A DNA stretch of 34,228 nucleotides from JAJDIA01 sp031555145. GTDB lineage: Bacteria; Bacteroidota; Bacteroidia; Bacteroidales; Tannerellaceae. The stretch is taken from positions 1 to 34,228 of the forward strand of contig JAVBUR010000112.1 of NCBI GenBank assembly GCA_031555145.1, given 5' to 3'. Shown in pieces: positions 14,606 through 22,431 of the stretch. The notes beneath the pieces are model-generated. The model worked only from the letters and a program-made list of their open reading frames with translations. It made no database searches and was not told where the DNA came from. Numbering within the stretch: the stretch's first letter is position 1; each line of letters starts with the position of its first letter. The translations under genes were made by a program, and so were the position numbers.

Positions 14606-14680
14606 TGGGCGTTGACGGATTCGAACCGCCGACCCTCTGCTTGTAAGGCAGATGCTCTGAACCAGCTGAGCTAAACGCCC
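14606..14680 (-). tRNA. tRNA-Val (anticodon TAC), copy 1
   Basis: The 75 bases fold as a full cloverleaf: acceptor GGGCGTT/AACGCCC, D arm GCTC/GAGC, anticodon arm TCTGC-CTTACAA-GCAGA giving TAC, and T arm GGCGG-TTCGAAT-CCGTC. The discriminator is A and no CCA is encoded. It is identical to the copy 31 bases away and probably co-transcribed with it. Confidence 0.95.
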
Positions 14681-14711
14681 GATATATGAGAGAATGTTAT
14701 TTGCTGAAAGG

Positions 14712-14786
14712 TGGGCGTTGACGGATTCGAACCGCCGACCCTCTGCTTGTAAGGCAGATGCTCTGAACCAGCTGAGCTAAACGCCC
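14712..14786 (-). tRNA. tRNA-Val (anticodon TAC), copy 2
   Basis: The sequence is identical to the 14606-14680 gene over all 75 bases, with the same cloverleaf. It is promoter-proximal in the two-gene unit: a strong promoter lies 40 bases upstream. Confidence 0.95.
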
Positions 14787-14825
14787 TTTCATGCATTGAA
14801 AATGTCCTATCGCTTTAAGACGGTG

Positions 14826-14856
14826 CAAAGATATGGCTTTTTTCAATGCGACCAAA
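14826..14856 (-). promoter_or_regulatory. Promoter of the tRNA-Val pair
   Basis: On the minus strand TTTG (14856-14853), 19 bases, then TATCTTTG (14833-14826) match both Bacteroidetes promoter elements. Transcription would begin near 14820, about 34 bases before the first tRNA. Confidence 0.8.
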
Positions 14857-14913
14857 TATTTCTGAAAAAAAATGAAGGAATTGGAAAGAAAATAACTGCT
14901 GACAGGCATTCTA

Positions 14914-16389
14914 TCAGGGTTCGACAGGTGGTAGAAACAAGAGATGTGGAGGAATTTTACCTTCGCGCATGTCTTTAGAGGCAAAACCTACCTCGAGTAC
15001 CTGACCCATGTAATTCTCCAGGTAATAGAGCTTAATCCGGTGGAAGCCGGCTTCGAGGGCGAGCAGGCCATCCACACGACGGGCATTGTGCGAGCCGTCG
15101 TTATCTACCACTACCTGATCGTCGATTAGCAGTTTGGAACCATCATCCGAAAAGGTATAGAAACGGTATAGGCCGGAAGTCGGAATTTGGATATATGTAT
15201 CGAATACATAGGCAAAAGAGTCCTGGGCGGCAGCTTGCACAATGGAAAAGTCGGGCTGTGTGCCTTCCTGTTTTAATTTATCTGGAGTGATGTCGAGGCT
15301 GGATTTAAAACGCCCTTCATAATAACTGTAGCGTACGCCTTGTTGTGTGGGGGTGACGGGTAAGGCCGGGAGGGCTGCTAACGCTGTGTCTTGTGGGATG
15401 TTGGCGACGGCAGGAGGGAAGTGGTAGGCGAATTCAGCCCCCTGGCGGGTGCGTATCCAGGTGTCGAAGGTAAAACGGCCTTCATGCAGCTCAATCACGC
15501 GGGCGCCTTTTTCTCTCCGGCCGCTGGCTTGTATGCCGGTGACGCGGCCATAGCCGAGGGCGATGTCTTGTTCGATGCCGATATAATCCTGGTCGTGATC
15601 ATGGCCGACAAATGTACCCATTACGTCACCCATCTCAAGAATGGCTGAGAGGAGTCCGGAGTTTACATTGGACGAACCTGAGCCTTCGCGCCGGTTTCCG
15701 ACGGCTGTACTTTTCTTTATATAATTATACTCAACCAATGGGATATGGAAGAAGGCCAAGGAAGGAAGGGGCGCCTGTTGGTTGGCTTCGGTGAATCTGC
15801 GGCTTTGTTCCCGGTACCAGGTGATCTGATCGTGGTTGATCCATCCGTATGCTCCTATCTTGTGAAGTGGAGGGTAGTGGTTGGAGTCCAGGAAATAGAG
15901 TGCGGCGGCTGGGGTGTCGGCCTGTGAAGCAAGGATGGGGTGTACGTAGTTACCACAACCGTGTATATTGTTGGGGCCTGTTTCGCCGATAAAGTAGGGC
16001 GACTGTTGTAGCAGGGTAATAAGTTTCGGTTTGGCGATGTCGGTTTCCGAGTCGTGGTTCCCGAAGGTAATTGCCCAAGGTATCCGGGCATCTTCAAAGA
16101 TACGGGTGATAACCTGCCAGGCTTCTCCGGCTGGCGAGTCGGTTACATTGTCGCCGGTGAGTACGGCTAAATCGGGCTTTTCGGTGGCGAGGATATAGGT
16201 AATCAGATCGGCCGTCTTCTCTTTGCCCGGCGAGCGGTGGCTCCAGTGCAGGTCGGCGAATTGTACGATTCGGAAGGTGCCGTTCTCTTTGAAGCGGAGC
16301 ACTGTGGCGGATTCTCCGGCCGATACCGTCCATCCGTTCAATAAAGTGAGAAAAGAGATCAGGCAGATAAAATGTCTTGTTGATAGCAT
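14914..16389 (-). CDS. Secreted metallophosphoesterase with C-terminal PA14-like domain
   Basis: A 491-residue exported protein from the ATG at 16389, which directly begins a signal peptide. An upstream in-frame ATG at 16413 would leave a leader of only about ten bases. The metallophosphoesterase domain (about 30-300) shows all metal-ligand blocks in order: Asp-Leu-His, Gly-Asp-Asn, Gly-Asn-His-Asp, a Phe-His-Ile-Pro block and Gly-His-Asp-His. A beta-sandwich of PA14 type (about 335-475), with an Asp-Asp-Gly-Ser-Lys-Leu-Leu-Ile-Asp core, follows. The first domain hydrolyses phosphomono- or diesters, and PA14 domains usually bind carbohydrate, so a substrate on a glycan or surface is plausible. 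It stands alone between the tRNA-Val pair and purB. The exact substrate is unknown. Confidence 0.85.
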   Translation of the reverse strand: MLSTRHFICLISFLTLLNGWTVSAGESATVLRFKENGTFRIVQFADLHWSHRSPGKEKTADLITYILATEKPDLAVLTGDNVTDSPAGEAWQVITRIFEDARIPWAITFGNHDSETDIAKPKLITLLQQSPYFIGETGPNNIHGCGNYVHPILASQADTPAAALYFLDSNHYPPLHKIGAYGWINHDQITWYREQSRRFTEANQQAPLPSLAFFHIPLVEYNYIKKSTAVGNRREGSGSSNVNSGLLSAILEMGDVMGTFVGHDHDQDYIGIEQDIALGYGRVTGIQASGRREKGARVIELHEGRFTFDTWIRTRQGAEFAYHFPPAVANIPQDTALAALPALPVTPTQQGVRYSYYEGRFKSSLDITPDKLKQEGTQPDFSIVQAAAQDSFAYVFDTYIQIPTSGLYRFYTFSDDGSKLLIDDQVVVDNDGSHNARRVDGLLALEAGFHRIKLYYLENYMGQVLEVGFASKDMREGKIPPHLLFLPPVEP

Positions 16390-16429
16390 GGTATTTGTAT
16401 TTAAAGAGGACATAATAGTCCCTCTCCGT

Positions 16430-16437
16430 CAAATATA
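16430..16437 (-). promoter_or_regulatory. -7 element of the metallophosphoesterase gene
   Basis: Minus-strand TATATTTG matches TAnnTTTG and lies 41 bases before the preferred ATG at 16389. No clear -33 element is found at the proper distance. Confidence 0.5.
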
Positions 16438-16561
16438 CAATGTGCCTGCCTGAACTACCTACAAGGAGGATTGGTTATTAAGATAATTTAGCGAAAAGGC
16501 TAACAGGGCGATAATATACGGTAAAAGATGACCTTACGAAGAGAAAAAGGCGAAAATATCC

Positions 16562-16590
16562 TTGTATTAAAGAGAAATATACTACCTTTG
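16562..16590 (+). promoter_or_regulatory. Promoter of purB
   Basis: TTG at 16562-16564, 18 bases, and TACCTTTG at 16583-16590 match the Bacteroidetes consensus. The leader to the ATG at 16621 would be about 24 bases. Confidence 0.7.
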
Positions 16591-16620
16591 CGTCTCTATG
16601 AATAATGGTTTGAACTAATT

Positions 16621-17964
16621 ATGACACTTTCAACACTGACTGCTATTTCACCCGTGGATGGGCGATACAGGGATAAGGCAGAAGATTTGGCAATTTATTT
16701 TTCTGAATATGCGCTGATCAAGTACAGGGTGCGGGTAGAAATTGAATATTTCATCCTGCTTACCGGCTTTTTGCCACAACTCAATGTGTTGGATACGGCA
16801 GCGATCAAAGAAGGATTACGGAATATCTATCTGCAGTTTACGGAATCGGATGCTTTGCGTGTGAAGGAAATCGAACGCGTGACCAATCACGATGTGAAAG
16901 CCGTTGAATATTTTATTAAGGAAAAGGCTACTGGTCTGTTGGATGAAACATACCATGAATTTATTCACTTCGGACTTACGTCGCAAGATATCAATAATAC
17001 GTCAGTGCCCCTTTCGCTGAAAGATGCGTTGAATGAAGTCTATTATCCGCACCTGCAACAGGTAATCGATACCCTGAAAGGTTATGCAGAAGAGTGGAAA
17101 GATGTGCCGATGCTTGCTAAGACACATGGACAGCCGGCTTCACCGACCCGCTTGGGCAAGGAGGTGATGGTGTTTGTATATCGATTGGAGCAACAGTTGG
17201 CTTTGTTGAAGGCATTACCCATATCGGCTAAGTTCGGAGGAGCTACCGGAAACTATAACGCCCATCATGTCGCTTATCCGGCGTATGACTGGAAAGCGTT
17301 CGGCGACCGTTTTGTAAACGAGGTATTAGGCCTCCAACGCGAAAGCTGGACCACACAGATATCTAATTATGATAATGTGGCCGCTGTTTTCGATGGCATG
17401 AAACGTATCAATACAATCCTTGTCGACCTTTCGCGCGACTTTTGGCAATATATTTCCATGGAGTATTTCAAGCAGAAGATCAAAGCAGGAGAAGTTGGCT
17501 CGTCGGCCATGCCGCATAAAGTGAACCCTATCGACTTTGAAAATGCTGAAGGTAACCTGGGAATGGCGAATGCGATCCTGGAACATCTGGCGGCTAAACT
17601 GCCGGTATCCCGTCTGCAACGCGACCTGACCGACTCGACCGTACTCCGCAACGTTGGTGTGCCGTTGGCTCATATGGAGATCGCATTGAAAAGTTTAACA
17701 AAAGGGCTGGGTAAATTGTTATTGAATAAGAACGCTTTACATCGTGATCTGGAGCAATGTTGGGCAGTGGTGGCTGAAGGCATCCAAACCATTCTGCGCC
17801 GCGAAGGATATCCGAAACCGTACGAAGCCCTGAAAGCGCTTACCCGTACGAACGAGGCGATAACCGAGCAGTCTATCCATGTCTTTATAGAAGAACTGGA
17901 TGTCAGTGAAAGTGTAAAAATGGAATTGAAGGCAATAACGCCGCATAATTATACCGGAGTGTAA
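16621..17964 (+). CDS. purB: Adenylosuccinate lyase
   Basis: A 447-residue enzyme of the fumarase/aspartase superfamily. The signature Ser-Ser-Ala-Met-Pro-His-Lys-Val-Asn-Pro lies at 294-303 and carries the catalytic Ser loop. A Thr-Ser-Gln-Asp motif occurs near 120, and Lys-Thr-His-Gly-Gln-Pro, with the general-acid His, near 167. The enzyme works twice in purine synthesis: SAICAR to AICAR plus fumarate, and adenylosuccinate to AMP plus fumarate. Length and opening sequence resemble the long E. coli-type PurB. It has its own promoter and is followed by rluB and asnS on the same strand, with a 98-bp gap that lacks a terminator. The gene appears intact. Confidence 0.95.
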   Translation: MTLSTLTAISPVDGRYRDKAEDLAIYFSEYALIKYRVRVEIEYFILLTGFLPQLNVLDTAAIKEGLRNIYLQFTESDALRVKEIERVTNHDVKAVEYFIKEKATGLLDETYHEFIHFGLTSQDINNTSVPLSLKDALNEVYYPHLQQVIDTLKGYAEEWKDVPMLAKTHGQPASPTRLGKEVMVFVYRLEQQLALLKALPISAKFGGATGNYNAHHVAYPAYDWKAFGDRFVNEVLGLQRESWTTQISNYDNVAAVFDGMKRINTILVDLSRDFWQYISMEYFKQKIKAGEVGSSAMPHKVNPIDFENAEGNLGMANAILEHLAAKLPVSRLQRDLTDSTVLRNVGVPLAHMEIALKSLTKGLGKLLLNKNALHRDLEQCWAVVAEGIQTILRREGYPKPYEALKALTRTNEAITEQSIHVFIEELDVSESVKMELKAITPHNYTGV

Positions 17965-18062
17965 TATATCGATAAAATTATTTTTAATAGAAATAAATAG
18001 TGATAAATGAGTGGGCAACCGGGAGGCTGCCAATTAACAACGTTAACATTTAATTTACAGCA

Positions 18063-19649
18063 ATGAGTACAGAAGAAAGAGATGAATCCCAACCGCGTCC
18101 TCGAAAAGTGATACCAAGTATCCGCAGGGAAGGCACAGACCAGGAAGGTGAAAGAAGACCTTACAATCAAGGGTACAACAAACCTGAAGGTGACAACTAT
18201 GAACGTAGACCGTCGTATAACCGTCCCCAAGGTGGTGGAGGTTATAACCGCCCTTATGGAGACAACCGTCCGCAGTATGGTGATCGCCCGCAATATGGCG
18301 ACCGTCCGCAGTATGGCAATTCCGGTTACGGTGATCGCCAGAATCGTCCGCAGCATGGTGGATACGATAACCGTGGCGAAGGCGGCTACAACAGATCTTA
18401 CAACCAGCAGGGTGGAAACCGTGGTGGTGGATATGGCAACAATTATAACCGTGAAGGCGGTTACAACAAACCCTCTTATGGAAACCGTCCGTCATACGGC
18501 CAAGGGGGAGGACAAGGTGGTTACAACCGTCCTTCTTCCAACTACGACGGCCCGGTTAAGGCTTATTCGGCTACTCCTTACGGAGAAGGAACTCCGGGAG
18601 ATGGCGTAGAAAAGAAAAGAAGACCGCGCGTAGGCGACCATCAGACTAATTCGTACGATAACCGTGGTGGTGATCGTCCCTATGGAAATAATAACTATCG
18701 TCCGCAGGGCGGTGGAGGCTATAACCAGGGTGGTGGTTATCAGCAGCGTGGTGGTGGCGGCTATCAGCAACGCGGCGGTGGCGGTGGTTACCAACAACGT
18801 GGCGGTGGCTATCAGCAAGGTGGAAACCGTCGTCCGATGCAACCGCGTCAATATTCGGACGATTATAATCCGAATGCAAAATACAGCCATCAGAAACAGC
18901 TGAAGTATAAAGAAGTACTGGCTGACCCGAACGAACCGATCCGTTTGAATAAGTTCCTCTCCAATGCCGGTGTATGTTCACGTCGCGAAGCGGATGAATT
19001 TATCCAGGCAGGTGTGGTGACGGTCAACGATCAGGTGGTAACCGAACTCGGTACCAAGATCACCCGCCAGGACAAGGTGGTATTCCACGATAAACCGGTA
19101 CAGATCGAAAGCAAGGTATATATCGTGCTGAACAAACCGAAAAACTGTGTGACTACTTCCGACGACCCACAAGCCCGTCTGACGGTGATGGATCTGGTGA
19201 AGAGCGCCTGTTCGGAACGTATCTATCCGGTAGGCCGCCTCGACCGTAACACGACGGGTGTGCTGCTGTTGACCAATGATGGCGACCTGGCTTCTAAACT
19301 GACGCATCCGGCGTTCAAGAAGAAAAAGATCTATCATGTATGGTTGGATAAGAATGTATCCATCGAAGATATGGAGAAGATCGCTAACGGATTGGAACTG
19401 GAAGACGGTGAAATCCATGCCGATGCTATCAGCTACGCTAACGAAATGGATAAGAGCCAGGTGGGTATTGAGATCCACTCGGGCCGCAATCGTATTGTAC
19501 GCCGTATTTTCGAAACGCTGGGTTACCATGTGATCAAGCTGGATCGTGTTTATTTTGCCGGTCTGACGAAAAAAAATCTGGGCCGCGGCAAATGGCGGTA
19601 TCTGAACGAACGAGAAGTAAACGCCCTGCGAATGGGTGCTTTCGAATAA
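18063..19649 (+). CDS. rluB: 23S rRNA pseudouridine synthase (RluB/RsuA family) with long Gly/Tyr/Arg-rich N-terminal extension
   Basis: A 528-residue protein. Residues from about 293 onward form an ordinary RluB-type enzyme: an S4 RNA-binding domain (about 293-340) and a pseudouridine-synthase domain with Gly-Arg-Leu-Asp-Arg, catalytic Asp at 394. The first 275 residues are low-complexity: Asn-Arg-Pro, Tyr-Gly-Asp-Arg-Pro-Gln repeats, and at least four Gly-Gly-Tyr-Gln-Gln units. Such RGG/GY-rich segments usually bind RNA and may drive condensation. E. coli RluB is about 290 residues and lacks this. The frame is open and well spaced, and the extension is continuous with the enzyme, so it is probably translated. 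It lies between purB and asnS. Confidence 0.88.
   Translation: MSTEERDESQPRPRKVIPSIRREGTDQEGERRPYNQGYNKPEGDNYERRPSYNRPQGGGGYNRPYGDNRPQYGDRPQYGDRPQYGNSGYGDRQNRPQHGGYDNRGEGGYNRSYNQQGGNRGGGYGNNYNREGGYNKPSYGNRPSYGQGGGQGGYNRPSSNYDGPVKAYSATPYGEGTPGDGVEKKRRPRVGDHQTNSYDNRGGDRPYGNNNYRPQGGGGYNQGGGYQQRGGGGYQQRGGGGGYQQRGGGYQQGGNRRPMQPRQYSDDYNPNAKYSHQKQLKYKEVLADPNEPIRLNKFLSNAGVCSRREADEFIQAGVVTVNDQVVTELGTKITRQDKVVFHDKPVQIESKVYIVLNKPKNCVTTSDDPQARLTVMDLVKSACSERIYPVGRLDRNTTGVLLLTNDGDLASKLTHPAFKKKKIYHVWLDKNVSIEDMEKIANGLELEDGEIHADAISYANEMDKSQVGIEIHSGRNRIVRRIFETLGYHVIKLDRVYFAGLTKKNLGRGKWRYLNEREVNALRMGAFE
18267..18320 (+). repeat. Three 18-bp tandem repeats inside rluB
   Basis: Three consecutive 18-base units (18267-18284, 18285-18302, 18303-18320) encode Arg-Pro-Gln-Tyr-Gly-Asp/Asn. 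Third codon positions differ (CGT/CGC, CAG/CAA), so the peptide repeat is conserved better than the DNA. Confidence 0.8.
18711..18821 (+). repeat. Gly-Gly-Tyr-Gln-Gln tandem repeat region inside rluB
   Basis: Imperfect repeats of GGTGGTGGC-TATCAGCAACGT type encode successive Gly-rich/Tyr-Gln-Gln-Arg units of slightly unequal length. Copy number here could vary between strains by slippage. Confidence 0.75.
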
Positions 19650-19656
19650 AGTAACA

Positions 19657-19693
19657 GATTAGCCGGTGACACAAAGCCGGCTAACTTGTTTTT
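19657..19693 (+). terminator. Terminator or attenuator between rluB and asnS
   Basis: TTAGCCGG (19659-19666) and CCGGCTAA (19677-19684) form a stem followed by CTTGTTTTT. It begins ten bases after the rluB stop and ends about 24 bases before asnS. It should end or attenuate the upstream transcript, so asnS may have a separate start. Confidence 0.6.
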
Positions 19694-19716
19694 AATTTTC
19701 AAAGAATAATAGTAAG

Positions 19717-21123
19717 ATGAAAACAATTAGCAGAACAAAGATTGTAGATGTGCTGCAAAGCGAAGCTTTCGGCACGCCCGTGAACGTGAAAGGTTGGGTA
19801 CGTACCCGCAGAGGTAGTAAACAGGTGAATTTTATCGCCCTGAACGACGGCTCTACAATTAATAACGTGCAGATTGTTGTAGATGTGGATAAGCTGGGTG
19901 AAGACTACCTGAAGCCGATCACGACCGGCGCTTGTATCAGTGTAAACGGCTTCCTGACTGAATCGCAGGGACAAGGCCAGCGTGCTGAGATCCATGCCGA
20001 AGAGATTGAGATCTACGGCGCTGCCGATCCGGCAACTTATCCGTTGCAGAAGAAAGGACACTCGCTGGAGTTCCTGCGTGAGATTGCACACCTGCGTCCG
20101 CGCACGAATACCTTCGGTGCGATCTTCCGTGTCCGTCACCACATGGCGATGGCTATCCATACATTCTTCCACGAAAGAGGGTTCTTCTATTTCCATACGC
20201 CGATCATTACGGCTTCTGATTGTGAAGGTGCCGGACAGATGTTTCAGGTGACCACTATGAACCTGTACGACCTGAAAAAGGACGAACAGGGTTCCATTAT
20301 CTATGACGACGACTTCTTCGGTAAGCAGGCCAGCCTCACGGTATCCGGTCAGCTCGAAGGTGAGTTGGCTGCCATGGCATTGGGTGCGATCTACACCTTC
20401 GGCCCGACGTTTCGTGCTGAAAACTCCAACACACCGCGTCACCTGGCCGAGTTCTGGATGATCGAACCGGAAGTAGCTTTCAACGAGATCGCCGAGAATA
20501 TGCAACTCGCTGAAGACTTTATCAAGTATTGTATCCAGTGGGCATTAGACCATTGCATGGACGATATCAAGTTTCTCAACGATATGTTCGACAAAGAACT
20601 GATCGAACGCCTGCAGGGCGTATTGAAGGATACTTTCGTGCGTTTGCCATATACAGAAGGAGTAAAGATTCTGGAAGCTGCTGTTGCCGGTGGCCACAAG
20701 TTTGAATTCCCTATTTTCTGGGGTGCCGACCTGGCTTCTGAGCACGAACGCTATCTGGTAGAATCTCACTTCAAACGTCCGGTAATCCTGACCGACTATC
20801 CGAAGGAGATCAAATCGTTCTACATGAAGCAGAACGAAGACGGTAAGACGGTACGCGCCATGGACGTATTGTTCCCGAAGATTGGTGAGATCATTGGTGG
20901 ATCGCAGCGTGAAGAAGATTACGACAAATTGAAGACACGCGCCGCTGAAATGGATGTGCCCGAAAAGGATATCTGGTGGTATATGGATACGCGCCGCTTC
21001 GGTACGGCTCCACACTCCGGATTCGGTCTAGGCTTCGAACGCCTGTTGCTGTTTGTGACCGGTATGGCTAACATCCGCGACGTGATCCCGTTCCCGCGTA
21101 CGCCGAAGAACGCTGAGTTCTGA
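19717..21123 (+). CDS. asnS: Asparaginyl-tRNA synthetase
   Basis: A 468-residue class IIb aminoacyl-tRNA synthetase. An OB-fold anticodon-binding domain (about 18-110, Val-Lys-Gly-Trp-Val-Arg-Thr-Arg-Arg near its start) is followed by the catalytic domain. Motif 2 is seen around Phe-Arg-Ala-Glu-Asn-Ser-Asn-Thr-Pro-Arg-His, where Asn-Thr marks the Asn rather than Asp enzyme. Motif 3 is Gly-Phe-Gly-Leu-Gly-Phe-Glu-Arg near 435-442. The enzyme charges tRNA-Asn in the cytoplasm. Length is typical. A strong terminator follows and is shared with the convergent lrp-type gene. Confidence 0.95.
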   Translation: MKTISRTKIVDVLQSEAFGTPVNVKGWVRTRRGSKQVNFIALNDGSTINNVQIVVDVDKLGEDYLKPITTGACISVNGFLTESQGQGQRAEIHAEEIEIYGAADPATYPLQKKGHSLEFLREIAHLRPRTNTFGAIFRVRHHMAMAIHTFFHERGFFYFHTPIITASDCEGAGQMFQVTTMNLYDLKKDEQGSIIYDDDFFGKQASLTVSGQLEGELAAMALGAIYTFGPTFRAENSNTPRHLAEFWMIEPEVAFNEIAENMQLAEDFIKYCIQWALDHCMDDIKFLNDMFDKELIERLQGVLKDTFVRLPYTEGVKILEAAVAGGHKFEFPIFWGADLASEHERYLVESHFKRPVILTDYPKEIKSFYMKQNEDGKTVRAMDVLFPKIGEIIGGSQREEDYDKLKTRAAEMDVPEKDIWWYMDTRRFGTAPHSGFGLGFERLLLFVTGMANIRDVIPFPRTPKNAEF

Positions 21124-21147
21124 TCCGATAAGGAAACTTATACACAG

Positions 21148-21178
21148 AAAAGGCTGTCGGAAACGACAGCCTTTTTTT
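21148..21178. terminator. Bidirectional terminator between asnS and the Lrp gene
   Basis: AAAGGCTGTCG and CGACAGCCTTT pair around a GAAA tetraloop (21160-21163), and a T-run follows on the plus strand. The A-run on the other side gives a weaker minus-strand terminator for the convergent regulator gene. Confidence 0.9.
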
Positions 21179-21192
21179 ACTTATGCTCATTC

Positions 21193-21675
21193 TCATTCTT
21201 CGTCTGCTTCATATTCAATCTCGATAGGGAGTTGTTTACGGAATGCTTCCTTGAAAGAGATCAGAGACTCCGTACGTGCCAGTCCCAGCGGTTGCAGTTT
21301 GTTGTGGATGATATGTAGCAGATGCTGGTTGTTCTTCGCGTATATCTTGATAAAAAGATCGTACTGCCCGGTAGTATAATGACATTCCACCACTTCCGGA
21401 ATTTTCAGCAGCGCTTCGGTGACGGAGGGGAACTGCCCGGGGGATTGAAGGAATAACCCCATATAGGCGCAGGTTTCGTAGCCGACCTTGGTGTTGTCCA
21501 CAATGAACTCAGAGCCTTTGATCACACCCATGTTTGTCAGTTTCTGAATACGTTGGTGGATGGCAGCACCGGAAACATTACATTCTCTGGCTACTTCCAG
21601 AAAGGGCATGCGGGCATTCCCAATGATTAATTTAAGGATTTTTTCATCCAGTTCGTCTAATTGATGATGTGCCAT
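21193..21675 (-). CDS. Lrp/AsnC-family transcriptional regulator
   Basis: A 160-residue regulator starting at the ATG at 21675 with Met-Ala-His-His. Earlier in-frame starts (21717, 21744) fall in or before the promoter. The winged helix-turn-helix (about 5-60) contains Leu-Asp-Glu-Lys-Ile-Leu and Val-Ser-Gly-Ala-Ala-Ile-His-Gln-Arg. A RAM/AsnC effector domain (about 65-150) follows, with a Thr-Gly-Gln-Tyr-Asp effector-loop motif. Family members sense amino acids and control amino-acid metabolism. Here it is divergent from a GNAT gene and next to asnS, but no target can be proven. The gene appears complete, with an acidic C-terminal tail. Confidence 0.9.
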   Translation of the reverse strand: MAHHQLDELDEKILKLIIGNARMPFLEVARECNVSGAAIHQRIQKLTNMGVIKGSEFIVDNTKVGYETCAYMGLFLQSPGQFPSVTEALLKIPEVVECHYTTGQYDLFIKIYAKNNQHLLHIIHNKLQPLGLARTESLISFKEAFRKQLPIEIEYEADEE

Positions 21676-21724
21676 ATGTTTTGTATATTTGTATAGACTG
21701 GTGAGGCTTGCTTTCATTTTGATA

Positions 21725-21732
21725 CAAAAATA
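21725..21732 (-). promoter_or_regulatory. -7 element of the Lrp-type gene
   Basis: Minus-strand TATTTTTG matches TAnnTTTG, 50 bases before the ATG at 21675. It would make the earlier in-frame start codons untranslatable or nearly so. Confidence 0.5.
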
Positions 21733-21794
21733 CGAAAATAACAATAAACTGCTTCTTTTTGCTTTGATAATTCATTGGATTTATAACTTATAAT

Positions 21795-22334
21795 ATGCGA
21801 GATATTTGTTTTATACCTATTACTGAGTCTCAGCATCCGTTGGTTGATCGGATAGCTGTGACCTATGAACAGTCATTTCCGGTGGCAGAACGTCGTCCGT
21901 TTCCATTGGTACGGGAGTTGATCGACGCTCATCCGTCGTTTACAGCCAATGCTCTATTAAGGGGGGATGCCTATCTTGGCTTTATTACTTCCTGGGAGTT
22001 TGAGGCTTTCCGGTATGTAGAACATTTTGCTATTGACGCATCTGCTCGTAACAGCGGAGTGGGAGGAGAGGCTCTTCGCCTCTTTCTCGGACAGAACAAT
22101 CAACCAGTAGTGTTGGAGGTGGAACTGCCGGAAAATGACTTGAATCGTCGGCGAATTGCCTTCTATGAGCGTCAGGGATTCGTATTTTATGATCAGCCTT
22201 ACTTTCAACCTCCTTACCACCCGGAGGAACCGGTATCGTTGGAATTGCGCCTGATGACTTGGGGAGAGGTTTGCCTTGACCGCACATTTGATGAGTGGAC
22301 CCGGCTGATCCATCGGGAGGTTTATGGGATGTAA
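21795..22334 (+). CDS. GNAT-family N-acetyltransferase
   Basis: A 179-residue protein with a GNAT fold over about residues 5-140. Beta-strand 4 reads Val-Glu-His-Phe-Ala-Ile and is followed by Ala-Arg-Asn-Ser-Gly-Val-Gly-Gly-Glu-Ala, the acetyl-CoA pyrophosphate loop (R/Q-x-x-G-x-G/A pattern). A Phe-Tyr-Glu-Arg-Gln-Gly-Phe motif comes later, as is common in GNATs. It transfers an acetyl group to an amine on a small molecule or protein; the acceptor cannot be read from the sequence. It is divergent from the Lrp-type regulator with about 119 bases between starts, so it is a possible target of it. A terminator follows. Confidence 0.85.
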   Translation: MRDICFIPITESQHPLVDRIAVTYEQSFPVAERRPFPLVRELIDAHPSFTANALLRGDAYLGFITSWEFEAFRYVEHFAIDASARNSGVGGEALRLFLGQNNQPVVLEVELPENDLNRRRIAFYERQGFVFYDQPYFQPPYHPEEPVSLELRLMTWGEVCLDRTFDEWTRLIHREVYGM

Positions 22335-22377
22335 GATAATATAGCCGGAGCAGGCTTTGGGCATTGTTATGAAAAAT

Positions 22378-22411
22378 AAAAAAGGCAGGATTGCGAAAAT
22401 CCTGCCTTTTT
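22378..22411. terminator. Bidirectional terminator between GNAT gene and exbD
   Basis: AAAAAGGCAGGATT and AATCCTGCCTTTTT pair around a short loop near 22393-22397. A and T tracts flank both sides, so it can end both convergent transcripts. Confidence 0.88.
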
Positions 22412-22431
22412 CTATTACTACATTATCCGGC

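Noticed and set aside
18063..18890. Repeats in the first half of rluB considered as a CRISPR array or non-coding satellite
   Set aside because: Unit lengths are multiples of three, the peptide is conserved better than the DNA, and there are no unique spacers of constant length.
18480..18890. Minus-strand frames rich in Thr/Ile/Ala opposite the rluB repeats
   Set aside because: They are complements of Gly/Tyr codon repeats with no start context or domain. Low-complexity DNA keeps all frames open.
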